NCBI GenBank assembly: GCA_023853785.1
Contig: JAJIRX010000278.1
Span: forward strand, 1 to 38,402
Origin: Psilocybe azurescens
Taxonomy: Eukaryota; Basidiomycota; Agaricomycetes; Agaricales; Agrocybaceae
Direction of reading: 5' to 3'
DNA length: 38,402 nucleotides
In this document: in pieces, positions 20,514 through 30,516 of the stretch
Numbering within the stretch: position 1 is the first letter of the stretch
Layout of the letters: each line of letters begins with the position of its first letter
Made by a program: the position numbers and the translations under genes
The notes under the pieces: model-generated
What the model saw: the letters and a program-made list of their open reading frames with translations, nothing else
What the model was told of the DNA's origin: nothing
Database searches by the model: none

Positions 20514-21980
20514 CTATGAAAACCCCTTCATGGTATGACCTTCAAGACTTTTCCGCTTATCACACCCAACCAGAACATACGCACGACAGCCATAAACGCG
20601 CAGGTGGCCAATCTTAGGCTTGCGACCTCTGAACTCAGCAAATGGAGTGGTGGATTTGTCGAGTGCTGATGTAGGACAACGGTTATGCACATGTGTGTAT
20701 GCAGCCAATGCAAAATTCCAGAAGCTCGGTGGAAGGCGGCATTGGTATTCATGGCTATTATAGATTCCTGGATTGAACACATGACACGTTCGGCGACACC
20801 ATTTGACTGTGGGGTTGCTTGAGTGGTAAACTCCACTCGGATGCCTTCAGATTTGCAGAATCGTAAGAGTTCACCTAGTGTGAATTCACCACCTTCATCA
20901 TTGTGAAAGCATTTGATTTTTTGTCCTGTCTGTTTCTCAACAAGAGCTTTGAATTCCTTGAACGTGCTGTACAGATCACTCTTCTTACGAAGAGGATAAT
21001 CCATGAGGAAACACGTATGGTCATCGGCGAATACTACCCAATAATTGTGTCCATAATAGCTTGACATTTTCATTGGACCGTGTAAGTCGCTGAACACGTG
21101 ATCAAGTGGAGCTGTTGCTCGTTCCACGTTTTTGGACGAAAAGGGGTGCCTATGCTGTTTTCCATTAATGCACGATTCGCAGAAATCGCCCTAAGGGTGT
21201 ATTGGATGTCACTTGGAGATCAGAAGATAGATTTTCCTTTATGAGCTGTTCCAGCCAGTTTTTCCCAATATGACAGAGTCAACGGTGCAACAATTCGTGA
21301 TCAATGAGTCCTTTTGTGGCTGTAAATGCACGTTCGACAGCACTGGCAACATGATGAACATGTGCGCTCGTAGCGCAACTCACAACATACCCGTCGAGGT
21401 ATGCAACTTTACAGTCGTTAACAGTAGCTGTGAGTGCAAGAACGGATCCACGTGTGAACGACATCTTGTGATTTACAATTTTGACGGTAAAGCCATGATC
21501 AGACATTAAGGTGAGGACGGAGAAGAGATTGTTGGACAAGGCAGGTACATGAAGTACATTTGAGATTAGCATGGTACATGAAGCAGCTCCCTCCGGTTGA
21601 AATAACACATCCCCTTTCCCAATTGAGTAGATCGTGTTGTTGTCTGCAAGATTGATAGGAACACGCCATGGGGTATATGAGGAGGCAGTAAACCATGTAC
21701 GGTGCGGGTCATATGTCCAGTGGCCCCTGTATCTGCATTCCAGGCAAAGTCAGTGGAGAGAAGGAGGCAATGTAGCTGATAGACAAACAGTGGCATCGGC
21801 GTTGACGGCAGGCCCATCGCACCCGGCTTCAATGGCAGGAGGTTTAGCTGCAGGAGTAGTGGGAGTGGCGGGAGTAGCAGCAGCAGCAGCAGCTGTAGCA
21901 CCTCCACGGCCTCCTCCACACCCGCCTCTCTTCTTCTTTCCGCATTCTCCACTATTCTCCTGTCGTCCTAGAGCATGCTG
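20514..21980 (-). pseudogene. Copia 1 protease, GAG-pre-integrase and integrase, broken
   Basis: From the right: a linker rich in Ala, Thr and Pro (from 21980), then the protease site FAWNADTGATGHMTRT near 21740. A long block ISNVLHVPALSNNLFSVL follows at about 21570. After a frame break, integrase starts at 21127 with DHVFSDLHGPM (first catalytic Asp), then CFHNDEGGEF (second Asp) and TPQSNGVAERVM (Glu). A frame change near 20770 leads to PPSFWNFALAAYTHVHNRCP and AEFRGRKPKIGHLRVYGC. These are typical copia blocks in correct order. The Ala run comes from a GCA microsatellite near 21875-21895. Confidence 0.9.
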
Positions 21981-21982
21981 AG

Positions 21983-23880
21983 ATGTTTAGTGCGGGGTGA
22001 CTTTGTAATTGCCCAATACACAACACCCAATCAAATATTTATATTGATCAGTTCGATCTGGGAGGGTAAGCTCGTAAGGCTTATTACAATAACTAGTTTA
22101 GCAGAGTACAGACTTAGACGATTGCTCTGGGGTGATCACTAGTAGCTAGAGAACGCCTTTACAGGCTAGTACACACAAGGCACTTGAATAGTAAGGGTGA
22201 TCTCTCTTATATGAGGGCGATCACCAATATCAGGGGGATCGCTTTTTGGGGGCGAGTGTACACGGGACACTTAACAGTTTCTCTTTATAAAACCCAAACT
22301 CAAACTTTGTCAAACACTATAAGCGATCACCCGTATTAACACGTAGTAGATCCTTGGTTCCTATAAGCAACTGGGCACACTAGTCCACAGTCCTTAGTTT
22401 ACTATAGGCAACGTCCTGAAAACAGTCGGATTTCTCTGACAGTCGTCCCTAGTTACTATGAGCAATCACTAGCCTTTATAGGGTTCCCACCCGTACTTAA
22501 TAATCCCCAGGGCAGTCTTACTATAGGCAATGTCCTGAACAGTCAGAGTTCTCTGACAGTCGTCCCTAGTTACTATGAGCAATCGCTAGTCGTATAGGGT
22601 TCCAATCTGTACTTAACAATCCCCAGGGCAGTCCACGGATGACTTATAAAAGCCTGCTTATCAAGTCTAATAGACCTGACGTTGAATATCACAATGGCAA
22701 TCGCTCATGAAACCAGGTAGCGCCTAATTGCTTAAGGTGAACTGCAGTGTTTGATCTCTTATCACACAAATCACTAGTCCTCAAAGTGTTAACACTAGAA
22801 TTCTTATTCAGAGTAAATTCTGATATCAAATCTGGGGTGTAAATTACTTGGTTCCTATTCTAAGATACAGGGCTGTTTTTATAGGCTAAATAGATACTTT
22901 GGCTTGTGATAACCGAAAGAGACTAAGAGAAAAAGGAAGGAAATGGACTGCGTGCTGCCTAGCTTTTGCTGCACCAATTATAATAGTGGAAAGTACTAGT
23001 TTGCCTGGGCTACGGCGCTTATTTGAAGATAACATTGTTGTCCATGCAGCAGTGCCTTCTTGGGTAGCAATCACCCGACTTATTTTATCAGATGGCTCGC
23101 GGCTAAGGCATGTCGGGACTAGATTGCTTAGGGGTATATTTCCTAGGAAACCTTCCCAAGGTTCCCCAGCACAGTTGCTATTGGTTTAGGACCCCTGGAA
23201 CAGCAGGTGCCCTTATCATGAGGCAAGTTACCTCTAGTATCGTGTGGCGATCGCTGGCTGGGCGATCGCTCACTCCACGTTAGCTGCATTGCAAATTACA
23301 AGTTTTTATAGTCGGATCTAGTAGACCGCCATATGCTGAGTTGTACACAAGATTTCAATTGCCAATACATTCGGTCCGTGGGGCGATCACCCGTGTGGCG
23401 CAGCGATGCCTGATCCCGAGCGGTTGATCGCCCTAATTTAGTGAACAGCCTTTGTGAGGCCTGGACACAGTGATCGCTTTTGCTAATTAATAAGGTTTTC
23501 ATCACTTGGCGATCACTTGGTAAGACACTGGTGGGTGTTACCCCTTGTAAGAGCCAAGGTCATTTCTTAAGAGTTTCTTCTTTGCATGGGACTAATAGTA
23601 TGATCAATGGAGCAGGTGATCGCCCGGACGCTCGGTTAGGGTTGCTTTGATAGCTGTGTAGGAAACTAAAGGTAGTCTTTGATTCGTAGCACTGATTAAT
23701 AGGCCACACTACACCTTAGTTAGTTTGTAAGGTCTATTACTCTTGTTGGCCCACTAGGAAGTAAAGCCTCAAAGCCTAATAGTCTGGCGTATCTTCTACC
23801 CTTCACTAGTATAATGTACTAGTTTATTACAGATAACAATTGCAAAAATAAGGGCCTCTGTATCTCACTACAAATTGTAA
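21983..23880. mobile_element. Non-coding insertion of about 1.9 kb inside copia 1
   Basis: Copia gag stops at about 23885 and the protease linker resumes at about 21980. The sequence between has no retroelement coding. Its ends look like CTGAG...CTCAG, but no clear target duplication is seen, so the class is unknown. The insert is strewn with variants of GCGATCGC/GCGATCAC (at least ten, for example near 22227, 22323, 23246, 23262, 23382, 23472, 23509 and 23618), which are not seen elsewhere in the window at this density. One 96-codon frame at 22899-23189 shows no family feature and is probably chance. Confidence 0.6.
22401..22635 (+). repeat. Two-copy tandem repeat, period about 120 bases
   Basis: The block starting ctataggcaacgtcctgaa (about 22401) recurs at about 22521 as ctataggcaatgtcctgaa. 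Each contains ctctgacagtcgtccctagt and ends in ccccagggcag. Identity is high, with small indels. It lies within the insertion in copia 1. Confidence 0.8.
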
Positions 23881-23902
23881 GCTCAGAATGGTTTACACCC
23901 TT

Positions 23903-24682
23903 TCAACGCGTAGCTGCGTACTTGGGGCAGTCGACCATCATATGAGGACCATCGCAAATGTAACATTTCATGACATGAGTGGCAGCAGCAGCAGCAGCTT
24001 TGAGATCGTTGTGTGCGCCTGTGTGCTGAGTCTCCTCAGTGCAAAACGCCCTCGAGAACGGCGGCCTTTGTGAGATCTGTAAGCAGGAGTACTGAAGAAA
24101 TAAACGAGCTGTACTCTTCACGCCGGAAGAGCACGAATCATCGCCATGATGATCAGCTCCTCATCGAGCTTCTTCAAATCGTAGGTCGTGGGGCAAAGCA
24201 CCTGGACCTGCTGCATGGAGCCTTGAATACAGGCTGATAGTGCAGTCAACGACTCATTCTCCTTCAGCCTGATGGATAGGAGGTCATTGAGAGAGTTGAA
24301 GCATGAGTTGGGCACTGATTTGCTGTGTACTTCTTTGAGCTTGTTCCACATGGCTTGTGGGTCTGTGCGAATGTCATCAACGTGTATCTTATTTTCTTCG
24401 TCGAGACACATATATATCTCTCCTGTGCACTTATTCTTCCGCCTAATGTAACTTGTGTATTCAGTGTGTTCCGGCTGCAGTGACAGGAATTGTAATGCCT
24501 GCAGCATTGGTGGTGGGTTGAGGCATAGGGACTGCGAGCTCCATATCGTCTGTGAATCTGATGACATCTAAAGATAGCAGTCATCCAAACATAGACTTTT
24601 CCCAGTCTCTGTATTTCACGGCACCTCCGAGCTTTGGCATGAGAACTCGGCCTGAGCCAAATCCTTCTTCTGTGTTGGCCAT
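23903..24682 (-). pseudogene. Copia 1 gag, broken
   Basis: The start is MANTEEGFGSGRVLMPKL at 24682, then KYRDWEKSMF and a stop, followed by a block with DDMELAVPMPQPTTNAAG. A frame change near 24470 leads to TEYTSYIRRKNKCTGEIY and later blocks such as MWNKLKEVHSKSVPNS and DEELIIMAMIRALP. This is the UBN2/gag fold of copia elements. After another change the zinc knuckle CYICDGPHMMVDC lies near 23935, one residue shorter than the usual spacing. The insertion follows directly. Confidence 0.85.
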
Positions 24683-25323
24683 TCACGATAGGCATGAGTT
24701 ATGCGAGAATAGAACAGTGTAAAGTTACAGAAGTGCGGGTGAGTAACTCAGCGTGAACGAAAGTAAAACAGCTTGATTGAAAGTACCTAAAGTTACAGAA
24801 GCACGGGTGAGTAACTATAGGTATGGTAAGTAAAGGTAGTAAACAATCAAGTAAGAATAACTGACCTCAGCGTGAACGAAAGTAAAATGGCCGAGGTCGG
24901 AATAATGAGAATAGAAACTACACAATACCCATACGGAAACTACCGTACGGATGGTGTGCTACTGCACAGTAGATAAAGGAATAACTAATATGCGGGAGGG
25001 CTTGCCAAGGCCCAAGTGAAATAGGAAGGTATATGGCTTAAACGGGAAGTAAGTGAAATAAGTAAAAGATGTAGAAATACATAATGTTTGAGTGAATGCC
25101 CTATTTCCACCAACACAGTGCTGTGTCATAACAATTGGCGTTGGGTGAGAGACATAGTCGGAGTCCCGATAACAATCTGATAGGTATTTTGGAGTCTGTA
25201 CAACAACGTTCGAGCATCAACACTTAAAGCGGAGCAAACATGCCTAGGCGCTGAGCGGCTGTGACACAATGGTGGAGTGCTTGTTTGCGGAGGTTTGAGT
25301 CTTCTTAGTTTGCGGAGGGTATG
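24683..25323 (-). other. Copia 1 untranslated leader with interleaved direct repeats
   Basis: No coding frame is seen. Two short motifs alternate: aaagttacagaag..cgggtgagtaact near 24721 and 24789, and agcgtgaacgaaagtaaaa near 24749 and 24869. They look like an old duplication inside the leader between the primer-binding site and gag. Confidence 0.6.
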
Positions 25324-25338
25324 CCGGGGCCCATAACC
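25324..25338 (-). other. Copia 1 primer-binding site (initiator tRNA-Met half-tRNA type)
   Basis: Next to the 5' LTR the minus strand reads GGTTATGGGCCCCGG. Its complement contains GGGCCCATAACC, the anticodon stem-loop of eukaryotic initiator tRNA-Met. Pairing with this internal part, not the tRNA 3' end, is the half-tRNA priming known for the Drosophila copia element. Copia 2 has the same site at 30404. Confidence 0.8.
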
Positions 25339-25552
25339 TGTTGAATGGTTTCGGTTGGCAAGTTGAACCTAAAGCAACTAAGATGACTAGAACCTGTTCC
25401 TATGTTTTTAACTCTTGTTTATAGAAGCTAAAGAGAAAGCAGAGGAAGCAGGAAAGCTATCTACATGGAAATACATTATGTAATCATGTAGATAAGAAAA
25501 CAAAAGATAAATGAAATGATGAAAGAGTGCCACCTATATCAATACTGCGACA
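25339..25552 (-). repeat. Copia 1 LTR, 5' LTR of the element
   Basis: 214 bases, TG...CA, three differences from 17960-18173. The primer-binding site lies directly inside it, and the target duplication TGGTG directly outside (25553-25557). Confidence 0.95.
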
Positions 25553-25557
25553 TGGTG

Positions 25558-26080
25558 ATGGATGGTGGTGGAGTTGTCAAAGAAGCTTCAATCTTCTGTC
25601 AGGGCAACACTAAAATCAGTGTGACAAGGCCACCAACAAAGACAAGCAAGAGAGTAAGAGCAGAGGATGAGGAGAGAGCAGAGGATAGACTTATGAGGAA
25701 TCAATAATCTGAAGGTTCACACTAATGATAGTGGAAATCCTAAGAGATTGAAGCTGGGGATCTACGTACAAAACATGCAGTATTTATATTACTCTAGAGG
25801 TGACTGACTAAGCAAGATTCTATGATGAGTAATAAGAAGGACTGATGAATAATAAAGAAAGCAATAATGAGTAATAATGAGTAATAAAGCTCATGATGAG
25901 TATTAGAAAAGAGTGATGATGGAAACTTCTGGAATAATCAAGATATCAAGAAAGATAAATGATATGATAAAAGATAAAAGATAAAAGATAAAAGATAAAA
26001 GATAAAAGATAAAAGATAATCAAGTAATGAAAATGGAAGTAAATAAAGGAAACCCTAACACCGACGGAAATAAAAATTAA
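25558..26080. other. Upstream flank of gypsy A, AT-rich, no gene
   Basis: This continues the sequence broken by copia 1 at 17954 and may include the outer part of the gypsy A 5' LTR, but the LTR ends cannot be placed. It contains many gagtaata-like runs (25825-25900) and a GATAAAA microsatellite. No coding frame is convincing. Confidence 0.4.
25965..26018 (+). repeat. GATAAAA microsatellite
   Basis: About seven to eight perfect 7-base units of gataaaa in tandem. The sequence just before also carries single gataaatgatat variants. Confidence 0.95.
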
Positions 26081-26885
26081 TTATGTGCACCTATTATCAG
26101 TGACCTTGACAACCTCAACACCAGAAGAGGAGGAATCACCAGCAGCAGCAGATGCCTGAATAGCAGCCAGTTTACCAGTGGACTTAGATGCATTGGTGCA
26201 AACTCTTTTGGGTGGCATAATTTGTTGACTAAAATAATAGAGGAAAAAAAAGTTAATAAAAATTCAAATCGAATACAAAATAAAAAGCCAGAAAGAACAA
26301 GAAATATACAAAAAAAAGAAAAAAAAAACTAATGGTAAGTCCTCCTCAAATGAAATGATTGCTGCTTTGTCTAAAACTCTCTTCTTGGAACTAACAAGTG
26401 CATAAGTGTGATGACAAGTGCAAGAAGGGTAATGGAGCATACATCCTGCTTTTAGACTGAGTATGCATTGCAGGAATCTTGATAGTATTGTTAGGTAAAA
26501 CAGGTGCAGGGACATTGTCGCTGAAGAAAAGTGTTAGTACAACAATATGTAAGGCAAAAATACATACTGAGATGTGTTAGAAGAAGCAACATGATGACCA
26601 TCATGGTCAGTGGTCTCATTGTCAGAAGACATATACATAAGTACATCCTCTTCATAGATGATGTTCTTGTCTACAATAACATTGCCATGACCAACAAATA
26701 CACGTGCAGAGGACCCATAATTGGCCTTTAGAAATAAAAAAAAATCAAGAAATTAGTTGAAAATTGAAATGGTATGATTAAAAGAAAATGCATGCATAAT
26801 CAATGGGTGCAGCATTGCATGCCACCATGTGTGTAACACAATGTGTTCCAGAAGCAAGAACAGTACTGGGATCAACAGAAACCAT
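26081..26885 (-). CDS. Putative five-exon gene of unknown family
   Basis: On the minus strand five short exons join in frame. Exon 1 (26885-26826) reads MVSVDPSTVLASGTHCVTHM. Exon 2 (26725-26568) includes ANYGSSARVFVGHGNVIVD and an acidic Ser/Asp/His stretch. Exon 3 (26520-26443) includes DNVPAPVLPNNTIKIPAM. Exon 4 (from 26390) reads SKKRVLDKAAIISFEEDL. Exon 5 (26228-26081) includes MPPKRVCTNASKSTGKLA, an Ala/Ser-rich stretch and a stop. Donors GTATGT (exon 2) and GTATGC (exon 3) and T-rich acceptors fit fungal introns. The exon 1 donor GTGGCA is weak, and the exon 4/5 joint needs an unusual T-rich exon end. A TATA-like CCTATAAAAATCC lies about 125 bases upstream. The product would be roughly 180 residues with no known domain. 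It could be a host gene or a passenger of a transposon. Confidence 0.4.
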
Positions 26886-27347
26886 ATTGAACAATTGATA
26901 TAATGAATCAGAGGTACATATTGGGAAAGATAACAAAGCTAAGGCAATTTAGAGAAGTTTTAGAAGCTGATAATACAGTGAGTGCTGTTTAAAGATAGAA
27001 AATACATAGGATTTTTATAGGTTTAGGCTACACTGCAAGCCTGACTTGTCAAAAAATAAATATGTAAGGTGTCGCACAAAGCGAAAACAACTGGCATTAG
27101 TATCAATGTCCATTGGAGTCCATGGATTAACACACTGCAAGCCTTCCTGAAAATTTATTGTAATCAATGAGTACAAGCAAAGTGTAATAACAAAGTGGCC
27201 ACAATAGAGTGTAGTTTACCTAAGGGATAAGCAAATGGTCCAATATGAAGAGAACATTGGATAAGCATAAATATATATGAAACATGTGATATAGCAGATG
27301 AAGCCACCATTGTTGCAAGGCATGTCCAGTACCAGAACATAATGAAG
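26886..27347. other. AT-rich stretch with promoter-like sequence and one exon-like block
   Basis: On the minus strand a block from 27146 down to about 27075 reads EGLQCVNPWTPMDIDTNASC after a TTTTCAG acceptor and may be an exon of another broken gene. The 13-mer aggcttgcagtgt occurs on the minus strand near 27135 and again near 27035. A TATA-like element for the gene at 26081-26885 lies at 27009-27021. Confidence 0.35.
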
Positions 27348-27664
27348 TGTAAGAATTCTAGAACACGAAAGCTCAGTTGTTTGCGTGGCAAACGACTGAG
27401 GAGAGCTCGTATCGAAGTATCATATATAAAGTATTTCGTATCTACAAAGTGAATAGAAACCAATAAAGGTGTATTGCGTGCCGCAATGAAAGATAACAAA
27501 CTGAATATAATGTATATATTACAGAGAAGAGGAATAGTGCAATAATGCACTGTTAATGAACTAATATGTAAGAATGAATATGCGTACAAATGTTTAAAGA
27601 AACTGGCAGTTGCATAGCCAAACGGCTGCGAAGCGTTATTGCGTTTGCTTACTATATTCCAACA
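27348..27664 (-). repeat. Copia 3 3' LTR
   Basis: On the minus strand it begins TGTTGGAATATAG directly after a polypurine tract. It contains a TATA-like CTTTATATATGATAC and appears to end ATTCTTACA at 27348. The right end is firm because the polypurine tract and the RNase H stop adjoin it. The left end is chosen from the TG...CA rule and is less sure. The 5' LTR is not in the window. A 141-codon frame over this LTR is chance. Confidence 0.5.
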
Positions 27665-29934
27665 CTCCCCTCAAACCGATACGAGGCCGAGCTCAGCGGC
27701 GAAGTGTTTGACCTTGGGCAAAGGTAGAGCCTTGGTGAGAGTATCAGCAATCATCTCGTGGGTAGGACAATAGATAAGGCGCTTAAGGATCCGTTTTCGA
27801 TGATCCAGTGGATGAAATGGAATCGGATATCGATGTGTTTTGTTCGTGCGTGGTATTGGTGATCTTTCGTGAGGGCGATGGCTGACTGGTTGTCAGAAAA
27901 TAGGGTGGTGGCATCCAGAGAGGTATCAAAAAGTTGAGATATGAGAGAACGAAGCCATAAGGCTTCTTTCGTGGCGTACGTAGCTGCGACATATTTGCTT
28001 TCCGTCGTGGAAAGCGAAATAATCTCCTGGCGTTTAGTAGTCCACTAAACGGGCGCCACCATGTAATAGAAAAGCGTACCCTGATATCGCATGACGATCT
28101 TTGGCCATGTTACCATCTGCATCCGCATACCCAGTGAGTTCCTTTGAAGTGCCGCCATCGAAAGCCACAAGTCGCGTGTGCCCCTTCAGATAGCAAAAAT
28201 TTGCTTAACAGCCTCCCAATGAGCAAGTCCAGGCTTCGTCGAGAAACGCGAGACGGTTTGGATGGCGTAGGTGATGTCTGGGTGCGTACTGAGTGACGCG
28301 TACATTAGCAAACCGACTGCCTCATGATATGGCACGTTGCACATTTTGCAAACTCTTCGGTTGTCGATGGGGATTGAGCGGATGTGAGATGTGTCAAAGT
28401 TTCCATCGGTATCAAAACTGGCTTGAGGTCCTCAAGGCCATAACGGCGGAGGATAGAGTCGATGTACGAACATTGTGAAAGGAATATCTTTCAGGTTTCA
28501 CGGATACGTTGGATTTCAATGCCGAGTATCCAATGGATTTCTCCGAGATCCGTGATATCAACGTGCTTGGCAATTTCCTTTTAAGATGTTCGATCAGTGG
28601 CAGTGCCACAGCCACAATCGTACAGTCATCGACGTGTACCAACACAATAACAAGTTTCCTCCCATTTCTTCGATAGAAAACGGCCTGGTCAACGTCGCAT
28701 CTTGTGAAACCTAGCTTCCCATGATTTCAACAAGTTTCTGATACCACCTCTGGCCTGACTGCTTCAACCCATATAGCATCTTGCCAAGTTTGCAAACAAG
28801 TCCTGGAGATTCTGATGCATATCCGGGAGGTTGTTTCATAAAAATGACTTCGTCCTCGGTGAGTACGCCATTCAGATATGCACGTTTGATGTCGATTTGA
28901 TGAATTTCAAGTTTTCAACAGCAGCTATAGCGAGTACAGCACGAATCAACGCCAGACGTGCCACAGGAGCAAATGTGTCAAAATAGTCGACTCCTGGGAC
29001 CTGCAAGAATCCTTGCGCAACGAGTCTCGCTTTGTATCAAACAACGTTACCTGCGGCATCCTTTTAGCACGGAATAATCATTTTGAACCGACGATGTTGA
29101 CTCCTTCAGGTGCGTTGGACGAGAACCCAAGTTCCGGCTGTTTTCAGTGTTGCTAATTCTTCGTGTATTGCTTTCTCCCATAGTGGCCAGTCTGGACATT
29201 TCTTCGCCTCAGCAAGACTTTGAGGCTCAAGTGCTTCAGCTTCGCTGATCTCAGCTGCCAGTGCATATTCCTCCACCCAATCCGCCGCCATCATCCAGTC
29301 TGACGTTCCTCCCCTCAAGAACAGTATCTCGAGGCTGCTCGACTGCATCTGGAGATTCAATATTTGGTACAGGAGCTTCAGGGTTGGTAGCTGTACACCC
29401 TTAGCAACCTTTGACCCTTTGGAAGGTTTGAAGCGACTGCACAGCCTTCCAAAAGATCACGCACACATTGCGTTGGCTTTCAAATTTGTTTGGTACGTGA
29501 TTCGGCCTCAGAATGGGATTCTTCAGCTTCTGATTGATGCTCGTCATGTGGGATAGGTGGTGTTTTGACCGGTTCATGTGGTACGGGAGGTTGTGCAGGG
29601 GTGGAATTTGAAGTCAAAGCTGATGGGTTATCAGCAGAGGTTGAGGGTATGACAGGTTTGTCAATTTCCGGATCGACAAATCCATCCCAATCCTCCCCTC
29701 AATACGTGAAACTGACATGCATGTATTGTCGTAGTAGACATTTTGCTCAACAGTGACGGATCTAGTGTCTGTCCAGTAGACACGAACACCCTTTGACCTG
29801 TCATCTATTCCTACCCATCTCCCTTCTCAAACACGCCTCCAAGCTTATTACCACCCTCGATCCTTACCCACACCTTGTCACCCCATTCACGCAAGCCTCG
29901 AAGATCAGGTTTGACACCGAATGCGGCCTCATAT
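27665..29934 (-). mobile_element. Copia 3: 3' half of a Ty1/copia element
   Basis: Read on the minus strand it starts inside the integrase C-terminal domain at 29934, directly at the end of copia 2's 5' LTR. It runs through reverse transcriptase and RNase H to the polypurine tract at 27665-27673. The upstream half would lie beyond copia 2, but copia 2 is itself truncated, and the rest is not in the window. Confidence 0.85.
27671..29934 (-). pseudogene. Copia 3 integrase C-terminus, reverse transcriptase and RNase H, broken
   Basis: Order on the minus strand: YEAAFGVKPDLRGLREWGDK (integrase C-terminal GKRRP-like region, cut at 29934); VYWTDTRSVTVEQNVYYDN near 29750; a Pro/Glu-rich linker; RT start CPDWPLWEKAIHEELATL near 29190; the catalytic VHVDDCTIV near 28635; and RNase H blocks TESKYVAATYATKEALWL and LFSDNQSAIALTKDHQ near 27960-27890. 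The end is ADTLTKALPLPKVKHFAAEL, with TGA at 27671-27673. Numerous stops and shifts separate the blocks. Confidence 0.85.
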
Positions 29935-30403
29935 TGTTAGTTTTTGTGATTAAACACTTTGTTTCTAATGTTCTACACTTGATATTTAGACTTGTACAAA
30001 TGGACACTTAGTTAGAATTCGCTCTTTTCGGTGTTTTTGCATACTGTTCTGTTAATAACTTTTTGTAGAGTAAAGTTATTCAAATTCTGATCACTGATCT
30101 GGAATCCCTCGTTGAGACGGTTCCGGTGATATATAATTTGTCACGTAATTATAGGTTTGGTGTTTTGACGCAATATTGTGGACACCTATAGTCACGCCTC
30201 ACCATTTTTAGACACTTAGCCATGTAAAAGACCAGTATTCCTACTATGTCTGAGGAAACAAAGACACTAGAACAAGATTTGGAGTCTACAGAAGCAATTT
30301 ACTATTTTCACTCATACTTGTCATTGTTGCACATTTGAGATTTGACTCTATTGTTACTCATCAGTATAGCTACTGATTTGTGCATTATTGTCTATTTCTA
30401 ACA
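29935..30403 (+). repeat. Copia 2 5' LTR
   Basis: It begins tgttagttttt and ends ctatttctaaca, 469 bases. The left end is the point where copia 3 integrase coding stops; the right end directly adjoins the primer-binding site. No second copy is present for comparison. Confidence 0.75.
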
Positions 30404-30418
30404 GGTTATGGGCCCCGG
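30404..30418 (+). other. Copia 2 primer-binding site (initiator tRNA-Met half-tRNA type)
   Basis: The sequence ggttatgggccccgg directly after the LTR is identical over 15 bases to the site of copia 1, although the two LTRs do not resemble each other. It is complementary to the anticodon stem-loop of initiator tRNA-Met. Confidence 0.8.
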
Positions 30419-30516
30419 GCTTTAAACTTGGCAAAACATTGATTAAGTCTATTGCTGTCTGATACTAGACTAGTTGGATCCTTGAAACAACACTTGACAT
30501 TTGAACTTGTTGCAAA

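Larger units (their letters stand above)
17960..25552 (-). mobile_element. Copia 1: complete-length Ty1/copia retrotransposon, coding regions dead
   Basis: Two 214-base LTRs (TG...CA), differing at three positions, enclose the element. It is flanked by the 5-base direct repeat TGGTG at 17955-17959 and 25553-25557. On the minus strand the order is 5' LTR, primer-binding site, leader, gag, protease, integrase, reverse transcriptase, RNase H, polypurine tract and 3' LTR, the copia order. A 1.9-kb non-coding insertion sits between gag and protease. The coding part has many stops and shifts although the LTRs are almost identical. The element landed in the upstream part of gypsy A. Confidence 0.95.

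Noticed and set aside
22899..23189. A 96-codon ORF in the copia 1 insertion
   Set aside because: No domain, codon bias or context supports it, and the surrounding sequence is non-coding.
27164..27589. A 141-codon hydrophobic ORF on the minus strand
   Set aside because: It runs across the copia 3 LTR and its flank; AT-rich LTR sequence read as Phe/Leu/Ile-rich protein.
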